The translations under genes were made by a program, and so were the position numbers. Source: Planococcus shixiaomingii (GTDB taxonomy: Bacteria; Bacillota; Bacilli; Bacillales_A; Planococcaceae). Taken from it: DNA of 64,000 bases. Within the stretch, counting starts at the first letter, position 1. Each line of letters starts with the position of its first letter. The notes under the pieces are model-generated. The model was given only the letters and a program-made list of their open reading frames with translations. It was not told the DNA's origin and did no database searches. The stretch lies in the NCBI RefSeq assembly GCF_030413615.1, contig NZ_CP129236.1, positions 3,890,001-3,954,000 on the forward strand, written 5' to 3'. This document shows positions 54,807 to 62,673 of the stretch, piece after piece.

Positions 54807-55525
54807 GAAACAATCCCTCTTTCATATCTGCGAGCCCGCTTCTCGATTGTCACCAGCAATCGCTCCACTGCAATACAAAGAATCCAATAAACAATCGATA
54901 CCGCAATATACACTTCAAAAAATGCCAACCCACGGGAACCGAGTATTTTGGCTTCTCCCATAATATCTACAACCCCAATAATGAAAACTAGAGAAGTATC
55001 CTTGATCGTACTGATAAACATATTCCCAAGGTTAGGTATGGCTACTGCCAAAGCCTGCGGGAAAATGATTTTAAGCATCATTTGAGCAGGCGTCATGCCT
55101 ATCGATTTAGCAGCTTCAAATTGCCCGCGGTCAACCGACTCAATGGCGGACCTGATCGTCTCGGACAAATAGGCGCCCAGATTAACCGAAAAAGCCAATA
55201 ATGCATATACTTCAGGGGGGATGCTATTAACATCCGCCGATTGAAGCCAGCCATATTGAATCTGCAAATAGTAAATAATTTTAGGTATTCCATAAAACAC
55301 AAGATAGATCTGCACCAATAAAGGAGTTCCTCTGATAAAAGATACGTAGATAGATGAAATCACTCTTAATACCGGAACTCTATATATCTTGATGAGTGCA
55401 GTAACCACTCCAATAAATAAACTCAAAATCAACGAGCCTACAGCTATCCCTATCGTAATGGGTAAGCGTGAAATGATAGCCGGAAAGCTTTCTATTAAAA
55501 AGTTTATGTCCAGTAAATTTTCCAT
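54803..55525 (-). CDS. Polar amino acid ABC transporter, permease
   Basis: 240 residues, about five membrane helices (~18-40, 55-75, 95-115, 180-210). It carries the HEQRTA-type permease loop around [44 protein letters not shown], which contacts the ATPase. It starts 21 nt after the binding-protein gene and overlaps the ATPase gene. One permease only, so a homodimer is expected. Confidence 0.92.
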   Translation of the reverse strand: MENLLDINFLIESFPAIISRLPITIGIAVGSLILSLFIGVVTALIKIYRVPVLRVISSIYVSFIRGTPLLVQIYLVFYGIPKIIYYLQIQYGWLQSADVNSIPPEVYALLAFSVNLGAYLSETIRSAIESVDRGQFEAAKSIGMTPAQMMLKIIFPQALAVAIPNLGNMFISTIKDTSLVFIIGVVDIMGEAKILGSRGLAFFEVYIAVSIVYWILCIAVERLLVTIEKRARRYERGIVS

Positions 55526-55546
55526 AATCTCTTCCCTTCCCTAAAC

Positions 55547-56362
55547 CTATTCAGGGATATATTCTCCGCCAGTCCATTTCTTGGAAAGCTCCGCTAAAGT
55601 GCCGTCCTGCTTAAGTTCTTTCAGAATCGGATCAATCAACACCTTCAACTTTTCGCCCTGTTCCCCTTTTTTCATTACAATTCCCATATCATCATTAACC
55701 AAAGGCTGTCCCACAATCTCTACACCTAGGTCATTCTTTTCTAAAACCGCATTAACCATGATCGGATCATTTACATAAGCATCTAAACGGCCATTTTGGA
55801 CATCTTGCAAAATTTCTGAAGGATTTCCACTTTCGCTGTACTTCAAATCAATCGGCTGCGCTGCTTTTTTGTTGTATTCCTCTAAAAGCAATGTGTAAGA
55901 ATCTCCTGCCAGGGCCCCGACCTTCTTACCTTCTAAATCTTCAATTGTTTGGATATCTTCTCTTCCTGTCTTTACAGCGATAACCGTTTGAGAGGCAAAA
56001 TAAGATTCATCGGTGAACAAGTACTTTTCTTGGCGTTCTGGTGTTTTTGCTACTTGATCCGCTATTGCCTGAATTTTATTTGACTCCAATGCAAGAAACA
56101 TACTGTCCCAAGGAACGGCGACAAACTCGAATGTATAACCGTCCAGCTGTTCATCAATCGCCTTTACCACTTCAACGTCATAGCCCGTCAGTTCATTGTT
56201 ATCGTCCGCAAAGGCAAAAGGAGGATAATCATTTTGTGTTCCTACTAAAATCACTTGGTCGCCAGTTGCACTTGCTGCTTCCTTTGACGAACATCCGCTC
56301 AAAGCCACACCGACGATCAATAATAAAAATATGGATACGGACAAATAATAGTTTCTCTTCAT
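55547..56362 (-). CDS. Amino acid ABC transporter substrate-binding lipoprotein
   Basis: 271 residues. The lipoprotein signal ends in the lipobox LSGC (anchoring Cys near residue 24). The mature part is a family 3 solute-binding protein: NDYPPFAFADDNNELTGYDVEVVKAIDEQL, VPWDSMFLALESNKIQAIADQVAKTPERQEKYLF, GKKVGALAGDSY. First gene of the operon controlled by the SAM riboswitch; it delivers the amino acid to the permease. Confidence 0.92.
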   Translation of the reverse strand: MKRNYYLSVSIFLLLIVGVALSGCSSKEAASATGDQVILVGTQNDYPPFAFADDNNELTGYDVEVVKAIDEQLDGYTFEFVAVPWDSMFLALESNKIQAIADQVAKTPERQEKYLFTDESYFASQTVIAVKTGREDIQTIEDLEGKKVGALAGDSYTLLLEEYNKKAAQPIDLKYSESGNPSEILQDVQNGRLDAYVNDPIMVNAVLEKNDLGVEIVGQPLVNDDMGIVMKKGEQGEKLKVLIDPILKELKQDGTLAELSKKWTGGEYIPE

Positions 56363-56589
56363 GTTAAAACTCCTTTTTTATACAGAGAGTCGCAAGTCAA
56401 TCTAATGCAAAAAGCAATAGCCGATTAATCTTTTTGCTAAATGAACAACAGAAAAGCCCTGCGCTAATTACAACTATCGATGGCTGAATACAAAAACCTG
56501 CCAGGTGGATTCAAAGTTATTTATATTGTCGTAAATCTCCTTTCTCTCCAATTTGCAAAACAAAAACGCAGCATAATTTTCCTTTTGGA

Positions 56590-56733
56590 TACAAAAAAAC
56601 CTACTCCGATAGGAATAGGTTTTAATCTGATTCTTATCTCTCAGAGCACTTGCTCTGCAGGAATTAGCACCTCTCATTAAATGATGGTTGCTGGACGTCA
56701 TCGGGCCTGTCCCTCAGTCTCTCTTGATAAGTT
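56590..56733 (-). promoter_or_regulatory. SAM (S-box, SAM-I) riboswitch with terminator
   Basis: The minus strand carries the SAM-I core: P1 left arm CTTATCAAGAGAG, GACTGAGGGA, CCGATG, CAGCAACC, AGGTGCTAATTCC, and P1 right arm GAGATAAG. The aptamer spans plus 56633-56731. It is followed by a terminator stem (56597-56622) and seven T. High SAM should terminate transcription before the transporter and mmuM genes. Confidence 0.96.
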
Positions 56734-56756
56734 ATTTAATTTTCAACATATTAAAG

Positions 56757-56785
56757 ATAGTATTTTACATTCCCTCTTCTGTCAA
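56757..56785 (-). promoter_or_regulatory. Promoter of the SAM-riboswitch operon
   Basis: TTGACA (plus 56780-56785), 17-bp spacer, TACTAT (plus 56757-56762), about 25 nt before the aptamer. Confidence 0.8.
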
Positions 56786-56835
56786 ATGAATTTTTAATCT
56801 ATTTCGAATTTACTTAGATATTTTTTAATGAAAAA

Positions 56836-56864
56836 TTGACAATAATCCAAATCTTACATACCAT
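56836..56864 (+). promoter_or_regulatory. Promoter of the FAD oxidase gene
   Basis: TTGACA (56836-56841), 17-bp spacer, TACCAT (56859-56864). It is divergent from the riboswitch promoter ~50 bp away. Confidence 0.68.
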
Positions 56865-56909
56865 CTAGTAATACTTCAGATTATCGATTTTAACGAAGAG
56901 CGGAGCGAA

Positions 56910-58058
56910 ATGAATATGACAAAAGAAACTGAGTTTGACGTAGCAATAATTGGAGCCGGAACAATGGGAATGGCTGCCGGTGCCTTTTTGGCGCAACAAG
57001 GAGTAAAAACAGTGTTAATTGACGCCTTTGACCCGCCGCACGTTAAGGGAAGCCATCACGGGGATACCCGCTTAATCCGGCATGCGTATGGAGAAGGCCG
57101 ACAATACGTCACGCTAGTGAAGCGTGCCCAGCAATTATGGGAGGAACTTGAACAGCAGACTGGTTATAAAATCTTTGAAAAAACCGGAGTTCTTGGCTTC
57201 GGCCCGGAAGACTCCCCTTTTCTTCAGGAAACCATTGCAGCTGCTCAAAACTATGATCTTCCGTTAGAGATACTTAAGAGCCAGGAAATCAAAGAAAGAT
57301 GGCCTGGGTTTTCAGTACCTGATCATTTTATCGGATGCTTTGAAGCAGGATCGGGAATCATTTACAGCGAAAATGCGATAAAGGCCTTTAAAGAAACCGC
57401 GATTAAAAATGGAGCACATCTTGTAACAAATACACCCGTTCAGCACATCGATATGAATGACGAACACGGGGTGAAAATTTCGACCGAAAACACGACATTT
57501 TATGCTAAAAAGGTGATCATCACTGCAGGGGCATGGGCAGCAAAATTATTACCGGATTTAAACCTTCCTATTCAGCCCATCCGTAAAGCCGTTGGCTGGT
57601 TTGAAGCTCCTGCCGACCTCTATGACGCTGCTAATTTTCCATCCTTTTTTATAGAAGATCAGGATAAAAAGGCTTATGGTTTCCCCAGCTTGAATGGTTC
57701 CGGCCTTAAAATCGGAAAATCCGATGGCGGGCAAGCAATTGATCCGGACCTGCATACACAGAACTTTGGACTGTTTGAATCAGATGAAGGTGACTTGAGG
57801 CATCTGCTTGAAACTTATATTCCCGGCGCAAACGGGAAACTAAATCAAGGGAAAACTTGTTTGTATACAAATTCGAGTGATCACGATTTTATCGTTGATT
57901 ATCATCCTGAAAATAAAGACGTTATTTTTGCCTGCGGTTTTTCTGGTCATGGTTTCAAATTTGGAAGTGTCATGGGAGAAGTGTTGAGCCAAATGGCTTT
58001 AGACGGACAAAGTCAGTTTGATATTTCCATATTCTCTCTCAAGCGATTTGGTATGTAA
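56910..58058 (+). CDS. FAD-dependent N-methyl amino acid oxidase (SolA/sarcosine oxidase-like)
   Basis: 382 residues of the monomeric sarcosine oxidase / N-methyltryptophan oxidase family. FAD-binding VAIIGAGTMGMAAGAFLAQQG is at the N-terminus, followed by GSHHGDTRLIRHAYGEG. The covalent flavin Cys lies in FACGFSGHGFKFGS. It oxidatively demethylates N-methyl amino acids to yield formaldehyde and H2O2. A second ATG at 56916 is possible. Divergent from the methionine operon and transcribed alone up to a good hairpin. Confidence 0.9.
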   Translation: MNMTKETEFDVAIIGAGTMGMAAGAFLAQQGVKTVLIDAFDPPHVKGSHHGDTRLIRHAYGEGRQYVTLVKRAQQLWEELEQQTGYKIFEKTGVLGFGPEDSPFLQETIAAAQNYDLPLEILKSQEIKERWPGFSVPDHFIGCFEAGSGIIYSENAIKAFKETAIKNGAHLVTNTPVQHIDMNDEHGVKISTENTTFYAKKVIITAGAWAAKLLPDLNLPIQPIRKAVGWFEAPADLYDAANFPSFFIEDQDKKAYGFPSLNGSGLKIGKSDGGQAIDPDLHTQNFGLFESDEGDLRHLLETYIPGANGKLNQGKTCLYTNSSDHDFIVDYHPENKDVIFACGFSGHGFKFGSVMGEVLSQMALDGQSQFDISIFSLKRFGM

Positions 58059-58093
58059 TTGTAAAAAATCGAAGTCACATTCTAATTAATAGC

Positions 58094-58131
58094 AAAAAAA
58101 TCTCAGTTCAGTGGACTGAGATTTTTTTATT
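58094..58131 (+). terminator. Terminator of the FAD oxidase gene
   Basis: AAAATCTCAGT pairs with ACTGAGATTTT around a 7-nt loop, followed by seven T. Confidence 0.9.
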
Positions 58132-58202
58132 TATTTTCAAGTGCTCCTTGAACTATCGCACCCGATTGCAGAACTATTAATTCCTTCTGTTCATTTCCTC
58201 CG

Positions 58203-58550
58203 TTAAGAAAGTTCCTTTTTATATCGAACGGCTAGATATATTCCCGCAGCGATGAATACGAAAGCATATTTGAACAAGAAGAAAATTTGCCACATATACT
58301 CTTTCGGAAAAATCAAATCGAACAGAACTACTCCACACAACATTATGGAAGCACTGTTTAAATATATTTGATTTGTTCTTTCATCAGCTTTGCCTATCCT
58401 TTTTATATAAACATATAACAGAAGCACTCCTAATAAAACTAATACAAAACCGCTGCCAACAAGCATATTCCAATTACCAGATGTTTCTTCTGCCCAAATT
58501 TTCAAAGGATAAAAGATCGAATTTGATATTTCTGTGCTAGATTTCCACAT
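58203..58550 (-). CDS. Small membrane protein (DUF2178-like)
   Basis: 115 residues, three to four membrane helices (about 28-50, 65-82, 88-108) with the cytoplasmic loop IKRIGKADERTNQIYLNSA, which resembles DUF2178 proteins. It follows a small HTH gene by 1 nt. Such XRE regulator/DUF2178 pairs are common in Firmicutes; the regulator probably controls the pair, and the membrane protein's job is unknown. No signal peptide. Confidence 0.72.
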   Translation of the reverse strand: MWKSSTEISNSIFYPLKIWAEETSGNWNMLVGSGFVLVLLGVLLLYVYIKRIGKADERTNQIYLNSASIMLCGVVLFDLIFPKEYMWQIFFLFKYAFVFIAAGIYLAVRYKKELS

Positions 58551-58551
58551 T

Positions 58552-58779
58552 TTAATCGCTTCCTTTCACATAAGTAAAAATATCGTTAACATCTACATCA
58601 AAGAAATCAGCTATTCGAAACGCCAAAATTAGAGAAGGAGAGTAATTATTCTTCTCCATAACAAATATAGTTTGCTTAGACACACCGACAGCGTCAGCCA
58701 AATCTTTTTGCGTCATCCTTTTTAAAACTCTATACTCATACACTTTGTTTTCTACATAATCTTCAACTTCTTTTTTCAA
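58552..58779 (-). CDS. Small XRE-family (Cro/CI-type) transcriptional regulator
   Basis: About 75 residues, almost entirely a helix-turn-helix of the Cro/CI class: YEYRVLKRMTQKDLADAVGVSKQTIFVMEKNNYSPSLILAFRIADFFDVDVNDIF. I prefer the TTG at 58779, 8 nt after AGGGAGG; a GTG at 58788 overlaps that RBS. It is the first gene of a two-gene unit with the membrane protein. Similar small regulators (YvaO/Xre types) autorepress. Confidence 0.85.
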   Translation of the reverse strand: MKKEVEDYVENKVYEYRVLKRMTQKDLADAVGVSKQTIFVMEKNNYSPSLILAFRIADFFDVDVNDIFTYVKGSD

Positions 58780-58936
58780 TGTCAACACCTCCCTTTTTGG
58801 CTTTAATTACACATTAAATTATTTCTTTATAAAAGTAAAGTAAACTTATACTAAATAAATAAAAAGTTATACTATAACATTAAGTAAGAGAACCTAAATT
58901 TCTTTTATTTAAGAAGAAAATGATGTTGCACCAACA

Positions 58937-58976
58937 AAAAAAGACCACCGAATCAACATACAATTCGGTGATCTTT
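58937..58976 (-). terminator. Terminator downstream of the DUF4317 gene
   Basis: AAAGACCACCGAAT pairs with ATTCGGTGATCTTT (one wobble), and seven T follow on the minus strand. Confidence 0.87.
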
Positions 58977-59089
58977 TAACATTACAATTTTAATGCTTGT
59001 GATAGATAGGCAGCTGAATCCATCATTCAGAAGGCGATTTGTTTTTCCCTTTTCAACTAGCTGACTGAAAGGTCTTCCAACTCTCCCGC

Positions 59090-60280
59090 CTACTCCAACA
59101 ACTCTTCCTCTATCAGCTTGAATCCTTCAATCATCGTGTCTTCTTCCACTTCGATCAAGATGCAGCGTCTGCCGTTGTAATTGACTTGTTTGACGTATCG
59201 TAAGTCTTGGGGGCTGATTTTAATTTCCGCGACTTTTGTGCTGATTTTGATGGACTTCGATGCGTAGCTTGGTACAACATGGCTCGCTTTCATTTCATAG
59301 GTTTTGTCTTCAACCACCTGTTGAAAGGCTCTCTCCACTTTTTCCATACTCACGTCTTTTACACCGCTCGCCTTCAGCACACGTACAACCTCTACCGTGT
59401 CTAAAGTTGGCGCTTCTTCGTCATCTTCACTTTCTTTGTCCACCACTAACATATGATTGATTTCATCATATACACCGGCAAGGGTTCTCGAATTCACTTC
59501 TTCTCCGATTACAGCTTTGACAATCTCTTCGAATACGGCTTTATCTTCCTCAGCAGTCATGATTTCTTGGCCGTTCAGCACATTCTCGATAAATTGGAAA
59601 TCCGGTTTATTCGCTTTGCTTGCCGCATAAACGATGTGATTGATGTCTGCCGCATTGTCCGTAAAGCTAGGGAACAGAAATCCTCCGATTGGAGAAGCCA
59701 ATTTAATAACGGGATCAACCAGCACATTCGACTTGAATTCTTTCTCTATAAAATCAAACACCAGTGAACTTTTTGGCAGTTCGGTTTGATTCATGCTGCT
59801 AAGGATAAATGGAGTGTTGTACACTTCATCCCTCATGTCTATTTCCGTTTCATCGGCCTTGCGTTTTGTCGTTTTAAAATAATTTCCGCGAATGAACGTG
59901 ATGACCATGTCTTTTTCATAAGGTCTTTCTTCAACCATCTTCAAGGCGATGCGCTGCATATTTTCTTTCCAATCAGCTGTATCATCTGTCTCTAGTCCTT
60001 CATACAGCAACCGCTGCGTATGGTCCGCTTGTCCTTCTTCTTGAGGCTGGAACTTCACCTCAAACAGCTTCTCATCCAGCTTCCCGCCTAATACCTTTTT
60101 AAAGTTGTTAAGGAACAGTTCTTGCTGTTCGCGGTCCAATAAAGAAAATGAGCGGCTCTCCTCATGAAAGATCTCACTGGTTTCCCCTTTGATGTAAACA
60201 TTATAAATGTCAGCGATTTTCAGCAAATCGGTATCCAGCTTAAATCGTTTTCGAATATCTGCTATATCATTCTTATTCAT
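59090..60280 (-). CDS. DUF4317 family protein
   Basis: 396 residues, soluble, acidic. It opens with MNKNDIADIRKRFKLDTDLLKIADIYNVYIKG, as I recall of DUF4317, and shows FLLSSMNQTELPKSSLVFDF, KLASPIGGFLFPSFTDNAADINHIVYA and a Glu-rich C-terminal part. No catalytic motif is evident. The ATG at 60280 fits the family start; a TTG 12 bases upstream abuts GGGAG. Function unknown. Monocistronic. Confidence 0.8.
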   Translation of the reverse strand: MNKNDIADIRKRFKLDTDLLKIADIYNVYIKGETSEIFHEESRSFSLLDREQQELFLNNFKKVLGGKLDEKLFEVKFQPQEEGQADHTQRLLYEGLETDDTADWKENMQRIALKMVEERPYEKDMVITFIRGNYFKTTKRKADETEIDMRDEVYNTPFILSSMNQTELPKSSLVFDFIEKEFKSNVLVDPVIKLASPIGGFLFPSFTDNAADINHIVYAASKANKPDFQFIENVLNGQEIMTAEEDKAVFEEIVKAVIGEEVNSRTLAGVYDEINHMLVVDKESEDDEEAPTLDTVEVVRVLKASGVKDVSMEKVERAFQQVVEDKTYEMKASHVVPSYASKSIKISTKVAEIKISPQDLRYVKQVNYNGRRCILIEVEEDTMIEGFKLIEEELLE

Positions 60281-60325
60281 CTTTAATTCCAACTCCCTAG
60301 CTAGTTAAGATCCTTGTTGTGTACA

Positions 60326-60373
60326 AAAAAAGAGCATCCAAAGCGAGTGTTCAGCTTTTGGCGCTCCTTTATT
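60326..60373 (-). terminator. Terminator of the ring-cleaving dioxygenase gene
   Basis: AGAGCATCCAAAGC pairs imperfectly with GCTTTTGGCGCTCCT and is followed by seven T on the minus strand. Confidence 0.78.
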
Positions 60374-60433
60374 ATAACAATAATTCTGACGGAGAAAGGA
60401 ATGCTTCGGCACAGAGAAGTCGAATCCCTTTTA

Positions 60434-61384
60434 CTAACGCTTGATTTGGTTTTCGATATAGCTGCGGCGGCCTTCTAAAAAATCCGGCAGAAACAATGGA
60501 ATGGCATCATAGTCTGCCGTTGCCATTGCTGGTTTTACAAAGTTCGTCTGCTCCGTGGCTAATTCAATCAGCAAATTATTCGGCTCACGGTAATACAAAG
60601 ATTCGAAGAAATCGCGTTGTTTTATACCTGAATACACGAAGTTGGTATCTAAAATCATTTTCTCCACTTCGTACAAATAGCTTCGGTCTTTGGCATTCAG
60701 TGCAATATGGTGAACTGAACCAATCCCTTGCTTTTCAATATCACGAATCCGATCTTCGATTAGGTGAAGCTGCTGCCCAAACAAGGCATCTTCTCCTCCC
60801 AATACGGTTACTTGGTGATGATTGTGTTCGTATGTCTCTATTTTTTGCAGACCATGCATTTTCATAAAATTACGTGCAGAAGCATCTGCATACCGGACGC
60901 GGCATTGAAAAGAATCAATGCCCAAAATGGCATGCTCCAGTGGAATATCAGCTGACTGGTGCGGTGCATGCTCGGATGCCTTGCCTATTCGCAGAGGCGT
61001 CAACGCCAGCTGTATACCGTCACGGTCTTCAAAATGTAAATACTTCCTGCCTTGATAAGATTCAATTTCACAATTAAATACCTCATGGGCTTCGAAGCGG
61101 GCAAGCCAAAATTGGAGCGACGCTTCAGAAGGCACCGCAAAAACAGTACGTTCCAGACTATTGGTACCAAACTGTTTTTTTGGGGCGTTCTGCATTTCAA
61201 ACACACTAAATTCAGTTCCCGGACGCCCCGTTTTGTCGCCGAAGAATAAATGCAGCATTTCAATCTCATCTTGGTTTACTGTTTTTAATAGAAATTCTAA
61301 ACCGAGTAGCTTATGATAAAAATCAAAAGTAATATAACGGTCACGGTTGATGACTGAAATATGGTGAATAATCGGGCTTGTCAT
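60434..61384 (-). CDS. Ring-cleaving dioxygenase, VOC superfamily (MhqO/MhqA-like)
   Basis: 316 residues with two glyoxalase-like halves: HHISVINRDRYITFDFYHKLLGLEFLLKTVNQDE, LHLFFGDKTGRPGTEFSVFEM, and HHIALNAKDRS ... LLIELATEQTN with the metal-binding His/Glu. Such enzymes cleave or thiol-modify quinones and catechols; in B. subtilis the MhqR and YodB regulons include several. It is divergent from an MhqD-like hydrolase with only 35 bp between start codons. RBS AAAGGCGG. Confidence 0.87.
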   Translation of the reverse strand: MTSPIIHHISVINRDRYITFDFYHKLLGLEFLLKTVNQDEIEMLHLFFGDKTGRPGTEFSVFEMQNAPKKQFGTNSLERTVFAVPSEASLQFWLARFEAHEVFNCEIESYQGRKYLHFEDRDGIQLALTPLRIGKASEHAPHQSADIPLEHAILGIDSFQCRVRYADASARNFMKMHGLQKIETYEHNHHQVTVLGGEDALFGQQLHLIEDRIRDIEKQGIGSVHHIALNAKDRSYLYEVEKMILDTNFVYSGIKQRDFFESLYYREPNNLLIELATEQTNFVKPAMATADYDAIPLFLPDFLEGRRSYIENQIKR

Positions 61385-61419
61385 AGGGCACCGCCTTTAT
61401 TAGGATTGGAGAGTTAATT

Positions 61420-61998
61420 ATGGAACAGTTTAACATAGCTGCAAAATCCGATACATCATTTATTGTTTTTCACGGTACAGGCGGAAATGAATATTCCCTG
61501 CTGCAAGTTGTGGGCGACATCGACCCAACTGCTAATATTCGCGCCTATATCGGTGACGTTGGCACAGGAAAAGAACGCCGCTTTTTTGCGCCTTTGGAAA
61601 ATGGCCAAATTAATCGCACCGATCTTGATAAGCATGTTGAGTCGTTTTTAAAAGATTGGGCGCAGCAAAAACCTGAAGGCAAAGTTATCATGTTAGGCTA
61701 TTCAAATGGAGCCAATTTCTTGCTGGCCCTTCTGGAGAAAGAACCGAACCTTGCAGACGCGGTGATCCTTTTGCACCCATCCAATTTAAGTTATCATTTT
61801 TCCGGAACTTCAAACACAGCGCTTATTTTAACAGCTGGCGCACGCGATGTCGTTTCGATTCCGGGTGAATCCTTGAAATTATCCAAAACACTTGCTGCCC
61901 ATTTCCCCCAAACAACGTTCAAGCTATTCGATCACGGACATGACATCGTGGACGAAGAAGTAAGGTTTATTCGTTCCCAACTGGCCCAGCAAATATAA
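61420..61998 (+). CDS. MhqD-like phospholipase/carboxylesterase
   Basis: 192 residues of the small alpha/beta hydrolase family with FIVFHGTGGNEYSLL, nucleophile S95 in LGYSNGAN, TAGARDVVSIPGESL (Asp) and FDHGHDIVDEE (His). MhqD of B. subtilis belongs to the quinone-responsive MhqR regulon and is thought to act with MhqE/O-type dioxygenases on ring-cleavage products, which agrees with the divergent partner here. RBS TTGGAGAG. Its promoter must lie in the 35-bp gap or inside the dioxygenase gene. Confidence 0.87.
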   Translation: MEQFNIAAKSDTSFIVFHGTGGNEYSLLQVVGDIDPTANIRAYIGDVGTGKERRFFAPLENGQINRTDLDKHVESFLKDWAQQKPEGKVIMLGYSNGANFLLALLEKEPNLADAVILLHPSNLSYHFSGTSNTALILTAGARDVVSIPGESLKLSKTLAAHFPQTTFKLFDHGHDIVDEEVRFIRSQLAQQI

Positions 61999-62011
61999 CG
62001 ATTGAAATAAG

Positions 62012-62050
62012 AAAAAACCTTTAATCTATCAAACGGATTAAAGGTTTTTC
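62012..62050. terminator. Terminator of the MhqD-like gene; left flank of element D
   Basis: 14-bp stem AAAAACCTTTAATC with its complement around a 9-nt loop. The stem is repeated exactly at 62612-62648; only the loop differs. Thirty-three of the 37 positions agree. Confidence 0.92.
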
Positions 62051-62094
62051 AGACTATAGACAAAGTGTCGGATTGATGAATAAAGATGCATAAT

Positions 62095-62560
62095 CCAACC
62101 GGGCCGGCCACTTCGCTTTCCGTGGGCTCGGCTTCAGCCTCCTCGTCACTGAAAAGACCGTTGCTCCTGTCTCTGCATCGCTTCGCTAGCTTCGAGACAT
62201 GAAAAAGCGTTGCATCGCTGCGCTAGCTTCGTCGCAAAGACATGGCCTCAAGACTTTCGGACACTGTCTTGCCTGCGGGGTCTTCCGCTCGAGCTGTCCC
62301 ACAGGAGTCTGCGTGGCTAGCCCGGTTGGGCTTCTTTCTCAAATCAGGGTGACTGCCTTCATTCGAGTGTCTGGATGGGGTAATAGATGGCGCAAGGCAC
62401 CGAGTATTCGCTTCTTGCTTAGGCATCGGAGCGCAAGCCGGCGACTCCTGCGGGACAGCGAAGTGCCGAAATCCACTCGGGACGCAAGGACCGAGTTAGT
62501 TCGGCGCGAGCCCGCGGAAAGCGTACGGCTGAAGCGGAGGTGCCGGTACAGATCCGGTTA
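62095..62560. repeat. GC-rich intergenic element, copy D (diverged, ~470 bp core)
   Basis: Member of the A-C family by content: CGCTTTCCGTGGGCTCGGCT at the left, and at 62440-62530 the same ~75-bp block as copy C (GGGACAGCGAAGTGCCGAAA ...). It also holds internal duplicates (GCATCGCTTCGCTAGCTTCG at about 62175 and a near-copy at 62212). The TTGTCGAGAAA ends are not evident. Open reading frames here are artefacts of high GC. Confidence 0.78.
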
Positions 62561-62611
62561 AATGTGTCTATTTATTCCTAGAAAGTTAACTATTCTTTTG
62601 TATACAAGCTC

Positions 62612-62649
62612 AAAAACCTTTAATCCATTGAATGGATTAAAGGTTTTTT
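62612..62649 (-). terminator. Terminator of mqo; right flank of element D
   Basis: Same 14-bp stem as 62012-62050, with six T on either strand. It lies 24 nt after the mqo stop codon. Confidence 0.92.
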
Positions 62650-62673
62650 GCTTTCTAAATCTGAATCTATTTC

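Noticed and set aside
62199..62561. 120-codon open frame on the plus strand
   Set aside because: It lies within element D; composition follows the repeat, not a protein.
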